DNA from: Phaseolus vulgaris
Lineage: Eukaryota > Streptophyta > Magnoliopsida > Fabales > Fabaceae
Direction: 5' to 3'
Assembly (NCBI RefSeq): GCF_000499845.2
Contig: NC_023759.2
Coordinates: 45,106,672-45,170,671, forward strand
Length of the DNA stretch: 64,000 bases
Shown here in pieces: positions 1-14,500 of this stretch (the first letter of the stretch is position 1; every line of letters begins with the position of its first letter). The notes under the pieces were generated by a model. The model ran no database searches, was not told where the DNA came from, and saw only the letters and a list, made by a program, of their open reading frames with translations. The translations under genes were made by a program, and so were the position numbers.

Positions 1-640
1 TAGAGTATTTTAAAATTTTATTTCAAATAAAAAAATGTAGTTAAAAAATGAAGTATAATTACTTTTAACTTTTAAATATCAAGTTATTTTTTGTAAGTTT
101 TCAATAACAATTTGTATAATAAATTTTGCAATTTAACGGAAAGAATATTCGTAATAAAATATTAATTATTTGATGAAACTCGCGCAAGACCCATTAAGTA
201 AAATATACCCATGTAAATTTCACTAAATAAATAAATATATGTATATATACTAATATTCTTTATGAAAAATACTATAAAAAACACCTTCATAAATTTGATT
301 TCTCTTATGAACTAATGGGAACTAGTAACCAATTTGCCATATACAATTGGATTTATTTAGTCTAAAACGTGATTTTGTAAATATCCAATATTTTAAATAA
401 TTTAAAATTCCACGTTTTTTTATTAGAAACTTACAAAAACCGTCATAAATATTAGTTTTATATTATCATTTTTGTGTTTTTTAATTTTTATTTTATTTAA
501 CATATTTAATTACCCCTGCCAAAGTGAATGTTGACAAAAAAAAAAATAAAGAATAACTTTTCTTTGACAACAAACTTACGAAGAATAAGATGTTTTCTTT
601 TGTTTTTAGGCAAACTAATCATCCAGTAAAAAATTATTTA
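1..640. other. AT-rich intergenic DNA, no gene seen
   Basis: Extremely AT-rich sequence with short A and T runs. No open frame of meaningful length, no splice-site-bounded homology and no RNA gene were recognised. Confidence 0.6.
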
Positions 641-649
641 GTAGGGTTT

Positions 650-2150
650 TTATATGTTGAAAATCCAAATCCAATAAATATATAACGGATATAAATGTTA
701 GATTCATTTTAATTCGATCAAATCAATTTGATTTTTTTCAATTCAATTTTAAATTAGATTAAATTTAAATTTAAATTATTTTGTCAATTAGATTAAATTT
801 GATGTATGATTGACTTAATCGATTTTATGTGTATTGATCAGACATAAGTTGAACTTGACTTGCTTTGATTTGACCTGTCCGTCTTGATCTCACTTCAACC
901 CTATTCGATCTACATCAAGTTGGACTCAACTTGATCTTGGTTTGACCTAACCTAATCTCAAACAAATCCAACACAACTCGATTAAATATGAGGCCAAAAT
1001 GACTTAGTTCGACTTGGGAATAGTTTGACTCAACTTGACTTGACATAGATCGATTTAACTTAGCTTGACATGACCTCATCCTGATATGAGCTTGATGTCT
1101 TGGCCAAAAATAACCCTAACTTGACTTGGCCTAACCTTAGAAAATTCATCTTAATCCCACCTTATCCCACCTATACTTAGATTTTACCCGACTCGACTTG
1201 ACCTACAGTTAGTCTAACCATACTTGGTCTTACCTAGGTCTTGCCTAACTCTATTGGACATGACCCACCCCGATGTAGGCTCGACGTCGCAGGCTAATAA
1301 GAGACCAGTAACTCGAATTGATCATACCTAACCTCATTTGTCCAAACATGGGACTGAGTTAACTCTACTCAATGATGGTTTGTGTTAGACTTAAGCCTAA
1401 GTTGACTTTGATTAAACTCAACTTGACTTAGGTATGGGTTGACTCGATTTATGTATGTGTTGGACTTTAGTTCGAGTTGACTTTAACTCCACTTAACTTG
1501 AGCTTGGGCTTAATCGGTTCAACTCGGGTATGAGTTATCCCTTAAGCTCGAGTCGACTGTAACTCGACTCGACCCGGTCCCAAGTTGTCTCGACTTGACT
1601 TAAGCCCAGTCTGACTCTAACTCGACATGTCCTAGGCTCAGGCTAACTTAACTTGACTTGGGTACGGGCCAAATTGACTTGACCTAAGCCAAGGTCGACT
1701 CTACTCGACCTGAGTTTGGGTCGAATTGATTCAACTTACTCCCAGGTTGACTCGACTCAATCTCAACTTGACTGACATGTGTCAATCTTGGCCTCTAATT
1801 GACTTAGCTCAATCTAGGAAGCTTGGGATGACTCGTCTTGACTTGAACCGAGGCTGAATTGGCTCAACCTAGTCTCAGACTCACTTAGCTTAACTTATGC
1901 TCAGGTTGACTTAGCACGACCTGGACTCAGATTGACAAAACTTTATCTGGATCAGGGATTACTTAACTTAACTTGTGCCCATGCCCACTTAGCTTGATTT
2001 GGGCCCAAACCACCCAGCTTGACCTTGGCTAGGTTGACTCAACTAGACCTGGGTTGAGATGACTTGTTTAAAAGTCCGACTCAGTGTCACCTTACTTGGG
2101 TTTGGCTCAACCTACCATTTTATAATTTGAAACGATCGGGAGAAATCTTG
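650..2150. repeat. Degenerate ~26-bp tandem array with AAATCCAA-type flanks
   Basis: From about 840 to 2110 the sequence is a monotone succession of units built on GACTTGAC, ACTCGACTTGAC and GGGTCGAATTG motifs, spaced roughly 26-28 bp where they can be counted (for example 1650-1760). The array is flanked by AT-rich DNA with AAATCCAAATCCAA near 660 and AAATCCAAAAA, AAATGGATTAGATTG near 2160-2230. The same arrangement (AT-rich AAATCCAAT flanks around a 26-bp-period core) occurs in the better preserved element at 42086-44572, so this is probably an older relative. No target duplication or terminal repeat could be fixed, so the limits are approximate. Confidence 0.55.
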
Positions 2151-5100
2151 ATTTTAGATTTTTAAAATCCAAAAAATTATCTAATCTATATCTCTGACTC
2201 AAATTTAGTTAAATGGATTAGATTGAAAATCCAAAAATATAATTTTGAATTTAAGATAAATCCATTTAAATATACTTAAATTAATATCACAATTTGAATT
2301 TTTTATTTACCTTAAACTTCGAGTAAAAGTGAATAAAATATCTAATTGGGTCAAAACTGGTTCATTTTAATATTACTTAATATTTTCAAATTAAATTTCC
2401 ATTTTATTTATACATAATATTGAAAATTATAAATTTTGAATTTCCAATCTTAAAATTTTTAAGATGGAGCACGAGAACCAAAAGCGTTAATCTCTCACGA
2501 TACTAGACAAAGTGACTCTAGTGAGTTTCCATTTTCCAAACCATTATATCATTATATTATATGGTTTGTTTTTGTTACCTTTATTTTCACTTCCCCTCCA
2601 TTTTTCGTTTGTTTTATTTTTAGGTTAAATCACAGTGTCACTACTCTTTAATTCATCACGAACAATTTTAATCAATTTTTTAATATCTTTTTATACTTAA
2701 TCAATTAATTTGTTTTTTGTTATATCTTAAAGATACATGTTGGGATCTAAAATTCAATCAAATCAAAATAAAATAATAAAATATATGCCAAATTGAGAAT
2801 AGGACAAATCATTAGTTTTTTATATTATGAAGAAATAAAATCACTTGAAAATATAAAATATCAAAATTATTATTTAACTATTTTTTGTCAGATAAATGTA
2901 TGTTACCCAGTTCCATCTGATTTTAAGAAATTCTAAGGAAAATATTTTATTAAAGATATCATTAATGCATCTGCAAAATTTAATGTATTTGGCATGTGAA
3001 TTTGATGATTTTTTATTTATTTATTTTACTTTATTTGTTTTACCATGTGTGTTTTAATAAAAAATACTTTTCTTTATCAAGAAACAAACACACCTACCTT
3101 TAAAAACATTGGTTATAATAATCCATACCATGTCTTAGTCGGTTATAAGACTAGTTCTTTATATCGAATCTCTAGTAAATGTAGAAATGTAAAAAATATC
3201 CATATTAATTTTGTTTATAGTAGTGCATAACTTTGATGAGAGGAAGGTAGATTATATAGAAGAGTGTAGTTTTGAATGGTTTGTTCCAGTGGTGGAGACA
3301 AGGAAAAGAAAAAATAAAAATGAATGTGTTTTTCTTTTTATGAAGAAAAATATTTTTTAATAATTTTTTCATATTAAATATTATTATAAAATTTGATATT
3401 TCAATTAAGGAAGTGCGTTGAAAATTTTATATCAATTAAAAATAAATATATTTAATAGTATATAAATCTTCTCTTATAAATTGGTTCTATAAGTTATCAG
3501 ATTAAATTAATTTTTTTTTTAATATTATAATTTTTTAATCTAAAAATATATACTGCATATATTTCAAATTTTATCATACTTGAAGAAATATGTTAACTTG
3601 TGTATTCTATAAATATATTTTAAATTACCAGATCTATAATAAATAAATAAAAAATATTACATACAGATAAAAATTTAATAATTTTGTAAATTAAATTTTT
3701 TATTACTTCAATGTTTAGATAATTCGAAACTTAAAAATTGAAATAATTTCAAAGAGCTTCATAAAATAAGGTTGAAACATTATAGAAATATATTTATTCT
3801 TTTGTCATGGATCTAATACAGTAGAATCCGTCGTCTCTAATAAAACACTGTCATATTTAAAAGGAATCTTTAAAAAAATTGCCAAAAAAATATATTAAAC
3901 AAAATCTTATATTTTTAACTAGCAAGCATCCGTTTTCATTCCTTGACCTTCAAGAAATAGGAGGTTGTAGGTAGATATTTGGGATTTTTTTAGTTACATT
4001 TTGTTAATAAAGTTTATTGAATACATTAATCATTTCTACTCAGTCGATTACTTACTAATTATGTTACTTAAATGTGTGTTTTCTTTTAGGAGTGATGGAG
4101 GTTAAAGATGGAGTGAATGAATGTCACCCTTATTTGTTTATATGAAAGAGAGATGTTGAGGGTGAGAGTAAATGGAAAGTTAAAGGTATTTAGGATCCTC
4201 TAATAATTAAAGAGAAATGAGAGTAAAATGAGATGAAAAGACCATAATGCCCTTCATACAATTAGTATTAATAATAAAAATTATTATTAATAATAATTTT
4301 GTATATATATATATAACATAACATAATTTAAAGAATCATAAATAATATTAAAATTATCTAAATAAATTAACTTAAGTAACAAAATTAATTTAAACTAATA
4401 AAATGAAAAATAATAAAATTATACTATTTAATTATTTCTTTGAATTTAATATATGTTTTTCTTTTATTTATAAATAAAACTTTAAATTATTTTGATTAAC
4501 TAAAATATGCACAAAATTAATAATAATTTATTATTTTTTTTATATATAAGGGTAAAATTGTAATCTTACAAATTATCCTATTTAAAATAATTTTAAATAC
4601 TCTTACAACCATCACATCACTCACGTATCTTAATAAACTTTTTTCACACATCCACTATAACATACCATACTTCAAACACACTCACTTTTTTTCACATTTT
4701 CTTCTCACACTCTCTCTCCCACACCCTTAACTTTCCACTATCCAGTTCAAAAAAATATGAGCAACTAGTGTATCATATTTATCTTTTCTTATCCTCTTTT
4801 TTCTAATTATTCTTGTGTTAATTTTCAGATGATAGCAATGATTGGATGTAAGGTGATTTTCATGCAATTATCTGAAAAAAAACATCTTTTTCAAATTGAA
4901 TTTGACCAGAACAACCAGTACAAACTCCATAGTTATTATATGACATCATTAGCATTATATAAAACTAGGGACATCCAAAAAAATAGAAATCCAAAGACCA
5001 ATCTACCACCTCTTGAATATTTGTAAGAGAAAGTTTTATACTATTCCTTCTAATAAGATGAAAAGGGAAGAAAGCTTGAACGTGTATTTGTAGAAAGGGG
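2151..5100. other. Intergenic DNA upstream of SPY
   Basis: AT-rich DNA with only short spurious open frames. Between about 4150 and 4745 there are related pieces in opposite orientation (GGAAAGTTAAAGG near 4170; TTAACTTTCC near 4727), which could be an old MITE-like element. Its ends could not be defined. No gene recognised. Confidence 0.4.
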
Positions 5101-5418
5101 CAGTGAGTTTGTGACATGTCCAAGTTGGCTTGTTGGAGGCAGAGAGAGTTACTTTCTATGCTGAGTTGCCAACTTTGACTACCTCTTTCTCTCTCTCCAA
5201 TCGATTAAGTTCTTGATCACGCTTTACCCTTAGTTTTACTCATTTGAAAAAACAACACTCACTGTGTTTTGCTACGCTGTTTCTATTAACTCTTCTCCCT
5301 CACACGAACTCGCAAAACCCTAATCGCTTCCTCAAAACATTCGCTTCTTCAATCTTCCCGGTTCTGGCTCCCTCCTCTGCCGCCTCCGGACAGTTCCACC
5401 GCTTCTTTCATCGCTAGG

Positions 5419-5560
5419 GTACGTCCTCTCACCTTCCGCTGCGATCAATTTTGTGTCGATGATTTCTCACTATTTTCCTATAGACTCACACTGGTGATTC
5501 TTCAATTTCTTGACGTAGTTGCTGCAATTGCGAATTCTGTTACCTGCTTTGTTTGTGCAG
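5419..5560 (+). other. Putative 5'-UTR intron of SPY
   Basis: A GGGTACGT donor-like site lies near 5417-5424 downstream of a CT-rich leader, and a perfect TTTGTGCAG acceptor ends at 5560, directly before the SPY ATG at 5561. The frame is open upstream of this ATG, but that stretch reads as pyrimidine-rich intron. The most economical reading is a leader intron spliced onto the start codon. Confidence 0.5.
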
Positions 5561-8500
5561 ATGACAGGGGCGGAGAATAGTGAGGGGAGCGGGAGTGAAT
5601 GGGAATTAGCGGGAAATGGCGATAACGGTTTTTTGGAGTCTAGTGGTTCTGCTGGTTGTGAAGGGAACGACAGCGTTTCTTATGCGAACGTCTTGCGTTC
5701 GAGGAACAAGTTTGCTGATGCTCTTGCTATCTACGAGCGTGTCTTGGAGAACGACGGTGCAAATGTAGAGGCGCTCATCGGGAAAGGCATATGCCTCCAG
5801 ATGCAGAATAAGGGAAGGCTCGCGTTTGAGAGTTTTTTTGAGGCTATCAAGCTGGATCCTCAAAATGCGCGTGCTCTCACACATTGCGGCATTTTGTACA
5901 AGGACGATGGTCGCCTAATGGAGGCGGCTGAGGTATGCCTATCTCTGTTTAATAACTTTGGTTGCTGAAATTGTTACTTCGCATTTTTCTTTTCTTTTGT
6001 ATTATTTATTCAGAATGATTAACTGTTCGCGATGTGGATGATGTGTTTATCACAATAAAATTTTCCTTTTCTTTTTTGAGCCTGTATTTTTACTAGTCTG
6101 AAGTTGAGGTTGTAAAAGGTTTTATTTGTTGATTTCACGCCGTCTCTCTTCATATGTCGGGTTATTTATTGTAGTGGATTCACTGTGGCTTATAATATAG
6201 CTTTGTTTATGACCAGTCTTATTGTTTTCTGGATATGTGCTTGTTTCTCAAAGTCGTAGATGCCGCATATAAGTGTTATACTGAATGAAGTTCTCAATGA
6301 AGTTCTACTGAATGTAAGTGTTATATATATTGATGGAGATGCCCCATAAACTAGAGATATAACCAAATTGTAGTATATAAATGGGTGTAAACCTCATTTT
6401 ATAAATTAGTTTTGCAAGTTTGAATTAGACTTAAAAGTTATTTTTCTAAATTAGTACTAAAGCGTATCCTAGTGAGGTTTGTTGAACTTATCTAGCCACC
6501 TTCTAAGAGGTTATTATTGGACCATTCATAAATATATATTCTCGTGAGACGAGATGTCCAATTTTTGGCATAAAAGAGTGTGTTGGAGATTTCTCGTTGA
6601 CTAGAGACGTGACTAAATAATAATATACAAGTGAGTGTAAACCTCATTTGATAAACTAGTTTTGTGAGATTGAATTAGTCTTAAAGTTCATTTATTAAGA
6701 TATACATACATACATATTAGTGGGAAGAAAATGTTGTGTTCTATGAACTAGGATAATTATGGCAGTTTATGCTAACATAACATAACTGAAATTATTGTCT
6801 GCTACTAGGCTGGGCTGTTATATACCTCAATTGCAAATGATTATTTTTCGAACTGTTAACTGTAGCAAATTATAATTTTCAATGACATGTTCAAATATAG
6901 TTTGAACTATATCATATATGCATGATAATATATTGTTCAATGTCATAATTTCAAATTACTTAATACAGTGCATAGAATAAGTTAGTAATGGAGTGAAATG
7001 AAACCCCTGTTGCAGAAGAATAAAAAAGGGCAGTGGAATATCAAATAGGGTGTGTATAGTAGTACTCTTCCAGTTCCTTTTTCATTTAATAATTTGTTTG
7101 TTGGGAATCCAAGGGTGAACGGGTAAAATACCGGGAATATCTCCACTAGCAAGCCACTAGCAAACTACACGGGTGAACTTGATGCCACACTCAATCCAAA
7201 ATCTTAAGGCATAGATTTGCAAGTTTTTCTTTTTCTCACTTTCATGTTACCCAAGTTGCTTACTTTTACCCAATTTTGTTTGTATTCTCACTTGCACTGC
7301 AACAATGTACTCATATGGCTTTCAATTATTTTAATGAAAATTAGAATTGATGAAAGAAAAAAAAAACTAATGAATTGCTGAATCATGTGATTCTCATGAA
7401 GGACACTGAACTACACTTATTCATCCATGTATCTCATGATTCAAAGTCAAATCTTCATCACAATATACAAATTGATCTTTACCATGCTAGTGTTCATACA
7501 AGTTGAAATTTATGTGGAATTTATTACTGTTAATGAAATTATTTACTTGGAACAGTCATATCAGAGGGCTTTACGAGTGGATCCTTCATACAGAGCAGCT
7601 GCTGAATGCCTTGCCATTGTGTTAACAGATATTGGCACCAACACAAAGCTTGCTGGATTCACTCAGGATGGAATTAAAAAATACTTTGAAGCGCTCAAAG
7701 TAGATCCGCACTATGCTGTAATTTTCTTGTATTCTGAATACTTTGCTTTTATCACTAAAGCTATCAATTTTGTATAGATTTCAGTTTGCAAGAAATATAT
7801 TTTTATTCTATATGGACTTTGCAGCCTGCATACTACAATCTTGGTGTGGTGTATTCAGAAATGATGCAATACGACATGGCCCTCACTTTCTATGAAAAAG
7901 CTGCAGCAGAGAGGCCAGTTTATGCTGAGGCATATTGCAATATGGGTGTTATTTTTAAAAATCGCGGTGATTTGGATTCAGCTATTTCTTGTTATGATAG
8001 GTACTCTATATATATATATTCAGTCATGTGTTCTTTTCTGAGCCAAGAACCTGTAGATAATTTTAATTTAATTTGTTATTTTAATGACTTGACTTCTACT
8101 GTTGGGTCTTATAATCAGGTGATGTTTTGTGGCAGGTGTTTAACTGTTTCACCTAACTTTGAGATTGCAAAGAATAATATGGCTATAGCTTTGACAGATT
8201 TAGGAACGAAGGTGACGCATCTGAAATTCTATATTATGATAATTATGCAATAGCTATTTTTTTACATCCTCTTTATTTTCCAACTATAAAAGGTAAAATA
8301 CTTTAATCATCATCTTGCTTTTATAGAATTTGTATAGTCATTTTATTATCGATATCTTAATGCAATATTGGTAAATTTATAATGAAGATTGTCATATAAA
8401 AAAACGATTCCCATGCAATGTAAAGTTGTGTGTTTGGTAGGGTTGGAATGGAAACATTGGGTTTGTTGCTTAAGGGCTAGCACTTTTAACTTATTTCATC

Positions 8501-11500
8501 TTAATTTTAAAGGGGCTTTGAGGAACTACAAATAATTGTTTTGTTTGTTGTGGATTGAGAAACAATTTTGGTAAAATCCAAAGTTATGGCTTGAGACCAT
8601 TAATTACTGCTTGCCAATTAATGTTCCTACTTCCTATTTTCCCTTGTGACTTGGTCTCTTAAACAGCCTCTTCACTTGCTTTTTTGTTTTTTTTTTTGGG
8701 GTTGGAGGCTGCAGTTTGGACCCTTGTAGAATCCTACAGTGGTCACATAATTGCAGCTCCATTCTGTTGTTCTCCTTGTTTCCCATCCTTAATACACTTT
8801 GGATCATTTCTATCTTGCTAAGATTATTATTTTGGTTTATAGGTTAAACTGGAGGGCGACATCAACCAAGGTGTGGCTTTGTATAAGAAAGCTTTGTATT
8901 ACAACTGGCATTATGCTGATGCCATGTATAATCTTGGGGTTGCTTATGGTGAGATGCTTAAGTTTGATATGGTACGTTGAATACAGGCATGCCTATATTC
9001 TATCACACCTCTGATATGTTCATATTAGTCTAAACTAATTATATTGTTGGAAATTCAATCTACAAATTAGGCCATTGTATTCTATGAACTCGCCTTTCAC
9101 TTCAATCCACATTGTGCGGAAGCATGTAACAATCTCGGTGTTATATATAAAGACCGTGAAAACCTTGATAAAGCTGTAGAATGCTACCAGGTAGCAATGA
9201 TGACCCTCTCATTTTGTTTTGGCATTGGTGGATTGCATACATTTTTAACAATTTATCATTCTTGTTATGCAGCTTGCTTTGTCAATCAAACCTAATTTTT
9301 CACAGTCATTAAATAATCTTGGTGTTGTATACACTGTCCAGGTTAAGTATTTCACCATTCCTGAACTTTGTGAGTTGTCAAATATCTACAGTAAGTGATA
9401 ATGTTTTCTTTCTTCTCCAGGGTAAAGTGGATGCTGCTGCAAGTATGATTGAGAAAGCTATTATGGCAAATCCGACATATGCTGAAGCATACAATAACCT
9501 AGGTCTTATTTTCTTTTCTGTAGTTATTATATGTTTGGTTATTGTGGTTGCACAGCATTTAGTAGGGATTGTCTTGGTCAAGGTTGTGCAAATTTATGAA
9601 TGACAACATACCAGCATAATTTAGAGTAGGTTATTCTTTGATCAGATGTGAATTGTATTATTTGATTCATATTTTTCTATGTTTCCTGGTTGCTATGAGT
9701 GAGTTTAATGGTCATGTATCACTGAACGTTTTTATCTATTGTATTAAAAAATTTCACCATGTCTCCCAGCTTCAAATGAGAGGTGAGGGCAGTGACACTG
9801 ATATTGTTGTTTGTTCACCTTGGACTAGTCAAAATGATAGTGCACAGCTAGCCTGCACGGGCATGGGAGCTGTGGATCATAGTGTGGTGTTAGGACCTAT
9901 TGCATGGAATGGGACTAGAGCTCCACATTGGAATTGTGGGATTTAGATGCGCAGTTTATAAGGGCTCTTGCTTAACTAGCTATTAGAATAGGCATTAAAT
10001 AGAGGTAGGAAGTAGTTATATTGGAAAACTACTGTATACTGTACCTAGGAATCTAGTTTTAATCTTTGCTCTTCCGTTACTCACAGTATCAAAATTCTAT
10101 CATTATAAATCTGAGAACATGAGGAGTGATCAAGCTCTCTCAAATATAGTCTCTTTTATTTATCTCAACTTGGTATTAGAGCGGGTTGATCCTGGTCTCA
10201 GTCCCAGGAAGAATATTCACAGTTCACCATCCGCCATCGACATGACTTTCTTGACAAGACAACATATATCTCTAAAACCAAAGTTGTTAAACCCAAATTT
10301 TCTAATGAAGAATATCAGTAATATCTAAGGTTAAAATCTCATAACTCTCAATTATCTGCAAATCCCAGTTTGTCAACAACTTGCATCTCACAATCCATGG
10401 AAAGTCAAAGCCCATGGATAATTTAAGGTGCTTCTGATCACATTTTTGGTAATACCTCTTTGCTCTCATCCCTTTCTATTTCGAAAAATCCTCATTTCAT
10501 AACCTTACCAATGGTTCTAAAGTTTCCTCCGAGGGAGTTGGACAAGTTTCCCTTTCTCCTTCCTTAAATCTTCAATCTGTTCTTTTTTTTCCTGCTTGCC
10601 TTTCAATCTTATCTCTTTAAGTTAAACCAAGTCTTTAAATTGTTCGGTAACCTTTGATGCCAATTCCTTTGTTGTACTATATGCTGTACCTAGGACTCTA
10701 GTTTTGATCTTTGCTTTTCCCTGTACTCATTGTATCAGAATTCTATCAATCTAAATATGAGAACATATGAGAGGAGTGCTTCAGCTCTCTCAAATATAGT
10801 CTCTTTTATTTATCTCAACTCTTGTCATTTTTGTGGCGTGCTTCTTCCAGGATTTTAATAATGAAGTTCCATTTTGGACTTTTATCATGGTCGGAAAAGA
10901 TGATGGCACATAGTGCTTGAATACTAGTAAATTATGCTTTTTTCTCATTGGTTGGGTCTTCTCTGTTGTGGTTAAGCAGTTATTTAATTGATGTTGTTCC
11001 TAGAGATTAACCAAGTAGCTGGTTATAAATCTTATCTTGAATAATGTAAAGCAAAAGAATTCCTATATTGAAATGATATTAGAACATATGAGAGGAGTGC
11101 TTCAGCTCTCTCAAATATAGTCTCTTTTATTTATCTCAACTCTTGTCATTTTTGTGGCGTGCTTCTTCCAGGATTTTAATAATGAAGTTCCATTTTGGAC
11201 TTTTATCATGGTCGGAAAAGATGATGGCACATAGTGCTTGAATACTAGTAAATTATGCTTGTTTTCTTATTGGTTGGGTCTTCTCTGTTGTGGTTAAGCA
11301 GTTATTTAATTGATGTTGTTCCTAGAGATTAACCAAGTAGCTGGTTATAAATCTTATCTTGAATAATGTAAAGCAAAAGAATTCCTATATTGAAATGATA
11401 TTAGTGCTGCTGAAGCTAGGGTAAGATAAGTAAAATTGCTTTGAAACATTATTTGGAGCAATATAAATGTCCTATGCAGTAGTTTTGGAAGATATAGTGT

Positions 11501-14500
11501 AACTGTGTTTGTATTCTTTGCATTGATTTATGGAGGTTTCTGCAAGTCTTCACCCTTCTGCTCTGTCCAAAAAAGCTTTAATTGGTTTTTGTTGGTACTG
11601 TCTTTTCCTTTATATTTAATTACAAAAAGGAGTTTTTGCAGAGGGAGTATGGCAGTCAAATTCTGAGCACATCTTTCATTATATGCTTATCTTCTCTATT
11701 TTTGTGCAGGAGTTCTTTATAGGGATGCTGGCGATATATCTCGAGCAATTGATGCTTATGAGCAATGTCTTAAGATTGACCCTGATTCTCGGAATGCTGG
11801 TCAGGTGTGGTGCATAATGGGTGATTATTTCGTCCTTTGTGTTCTATAAATTGTTTAGACGTGTGCAATCATGCATTAAATGCATAGCACCAAATCTTCT
11901 GTTAGGAGTTGGTTTATATATGAACTGGGGTTCAACATAAACTAGATATATTGTGGTGGTGCCTATTATGTATTATAGTTACCATGATGTAGGGTGTTGA
12001 GGTTAAGTTTTCTCGCGAGAGGGTGAGCTTCTAGTTTGGGACATTGGTTGTAAACTGATAGAATAAAATTGGTGTGTAAAAGGTGAACAAGTTTCTGGAA
12101 TAGATGTGTAAAGTTGCTAAAATTTTGGGCCCGCAACAAAAGTATTATGCTTTGTTTTGATGGTGTGATGGATAGTGAGAGTGGAAAAGGACAGGAACGG
12201 AGGAAAATTACAATGGAAAGTGAAATTGTTCCAATTAGTTGAAAGAGAAAGAAATGAGTTGAAAGTAAGATGGTTTTATTTGTTATTAATAATTTTACTT
12301 ATTACTTTTATTGGGTCGTTCAGCAGCACCAGCTGGTTGTTATTAGTATGGAGAGTAACCTTTTTATTTGTTCAATTTCAAATATTTTGCCCATAATTTG
12401 ATTTTTTTTACACATTCAAATCAGTTCTGATGCAATGGATGGATTTATGTATTTTGTCCTTTGCTAAAGTTATGTCTTGATTGTTGGAGCTTTTATGCTT
12501 TCTATTCAATGTCTCATTTTAATGTACCATATTATGCAGAACCGCTTACTTGCAATGAATTACATAGATGAAGGAATTGATGACACACTTTTTGAGGTTC
12601 ACAGGTTACAGCTTTCTCGAATGAACTTCTTTTATACTTGAGTTTTTATCATTGGCAGTATTTAATCTACTTCATTGATTTCGCATAAATGTTCAATTGC
12701 ATGTAACTTCCTTAGGTGTTGGAAAAAAATACATGTTATTGTCTGCTATCCACATGGTTTTTACTTTTTTATTAGCAGTGGTCCCTGCTTATATCTATGT
12801 TTGAAGCATGAAAGAGTAAACAAGTAACATGCTTTTCTAGATAGGTTCTGTTAGGAAAGAAACACAATATTATAAATTCAACGCTAGTTAAGTTTTTTGA
12901 AGACCAAAAATTTGGTGGTTATCAACTTCTAAGCTCAAAAATACTTTGATCACAAATTTTTGAGGGAAATGTTTGTTATCCTTTCTAGACTTGAATGCAT
13001 TGTTTGAAGCGTGTTTGAAGCATGAACGAGTAAACAAGTAACATGCTTGTCTAGTTAGGTTCGGTTAGGAAAGAAGCACAGAATTATAAATTCAAAACTT
13101 TAAGTTTTCTGAAGACCAAAAGTTTGGTGTTTATCAACTTCTAAGCTCAAAAATTCTTTGTTCGCAAATTTTTGAGGGAAATGTTTTTTATCCAATCTAA
13201 AAGTGAATGCACTGTTTGACACATGAGGTGTGATCACTTTGTCATTGTGATATAAGCTGTTTTCTGGGACTTCTCAAATATCTATTTGCACTGAAGGAAT
13301 GTGCTAGTTTGATACCTAAAGAGTGGCAAGATAGGGTAATACTTGTGAGTTCAGAATAGTAATTTCCATTTTATGTTGAACATAAATCTTTAGGAAATAT
13401 TTAATATTATTTAATTTATGATGAATTTGGACGCAATGCTTCCTATGTTATCGAATTGCTCCAGGGTTTCTTAATGAAGGATAATTTCAATTACCAATTC
13501 ATCGATTGTAACATTTACAGTTCTTGTGTAGCAATATACATTATGTGCAAAAATTGGATTTGTAACATGTAAACTATAATGAATCAAATGTTTATATGCA
13601 GGAACTGGGGTAGTCGATTCATGAGACTATATCCACGTTACACATCGTGGGGTAACACAAAAGATCCTGACCGGCCCCTTGTGATAGGCTATGTTTCACC
13701 TGATTATTTTACTCATTCTGTGTCGTATTTCATAGAAGCACCTCTTGTCTATCATGACTACTCCAATTTCAAAGTGATCGTTTATTCTGCAGTTGTCAAG
13801 GTATCAATTGTGAACCCACACACACAAATTGCAATATAAACTATATTAATGCGGTTTCAAAGCTTTTCACATGACATATATTCTCATGCTCTCTTGAAAT
13901 TCAAACATCAACAAAATTCATAGTTGGTTGGCTTACAGTGATGCATATTTTTCTATGTTTCACCTCCTTCATATTGGAAATGTAAAACTAATATTGGTAG
14001 AGGTTGCTTTTTCTTCTCCTTAACCAACAGTTTTTTTGTTCTGGGTGACCATTAAAATTATTAGGAGGAGAAAGATTCTCAATCTATGGTCTAGTAGATT
14101 GAAATAATTGCTTTTGGAACTGTTTACCTTGTTGGAAACCAAAGTGACCCAGTGGAAGGATTTTCTTTTGTTGTTCAGTTAGTTATTGATCCTTTCCAAT
14201 AGGAAAACTGTTATGGATCCATAGATATTTATATTGAATATAAAATATAGTCAATTGAAAAGAAAATTGGTCTTAGGTTTCATTCCCCATTGTGGTTCTT
14301 TTTTGCAATCATAATTAATTTGTTAGGTTATATACAGTGCTAAAATATTCATAATTTTTACTGAGAAAATGTTTGTTGAGCAACAAGTGTCTGATTTATT
14401 GGCTGCTTGCCAATCGAAATATAAAATGGAATCTTGAAACTTAATTTAGGATATTTCACAGTAAAAAAGCCTTCCATTGTGGTTATGTTCTAAGCGTAAT

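Noticed and set aside
642..2310. hAT-type ends for the minisatellite relic (TAGGG at 642 with TTATTTAG; TTATTTAC at 2303)
   Set aside because: The candidate flanks differ by one base and no matching inverted terminus precedes the right one, so the boundaries are not supported.
5519..5560. Upstream in-frame ATG 14 codons before the SPY start
   Set aside because: The stretch is a pyrimidine-rich intron end with a perfect TTTGTGCAG acceptor directly before the ATG at 5561, and SPY proteins do not start that way.
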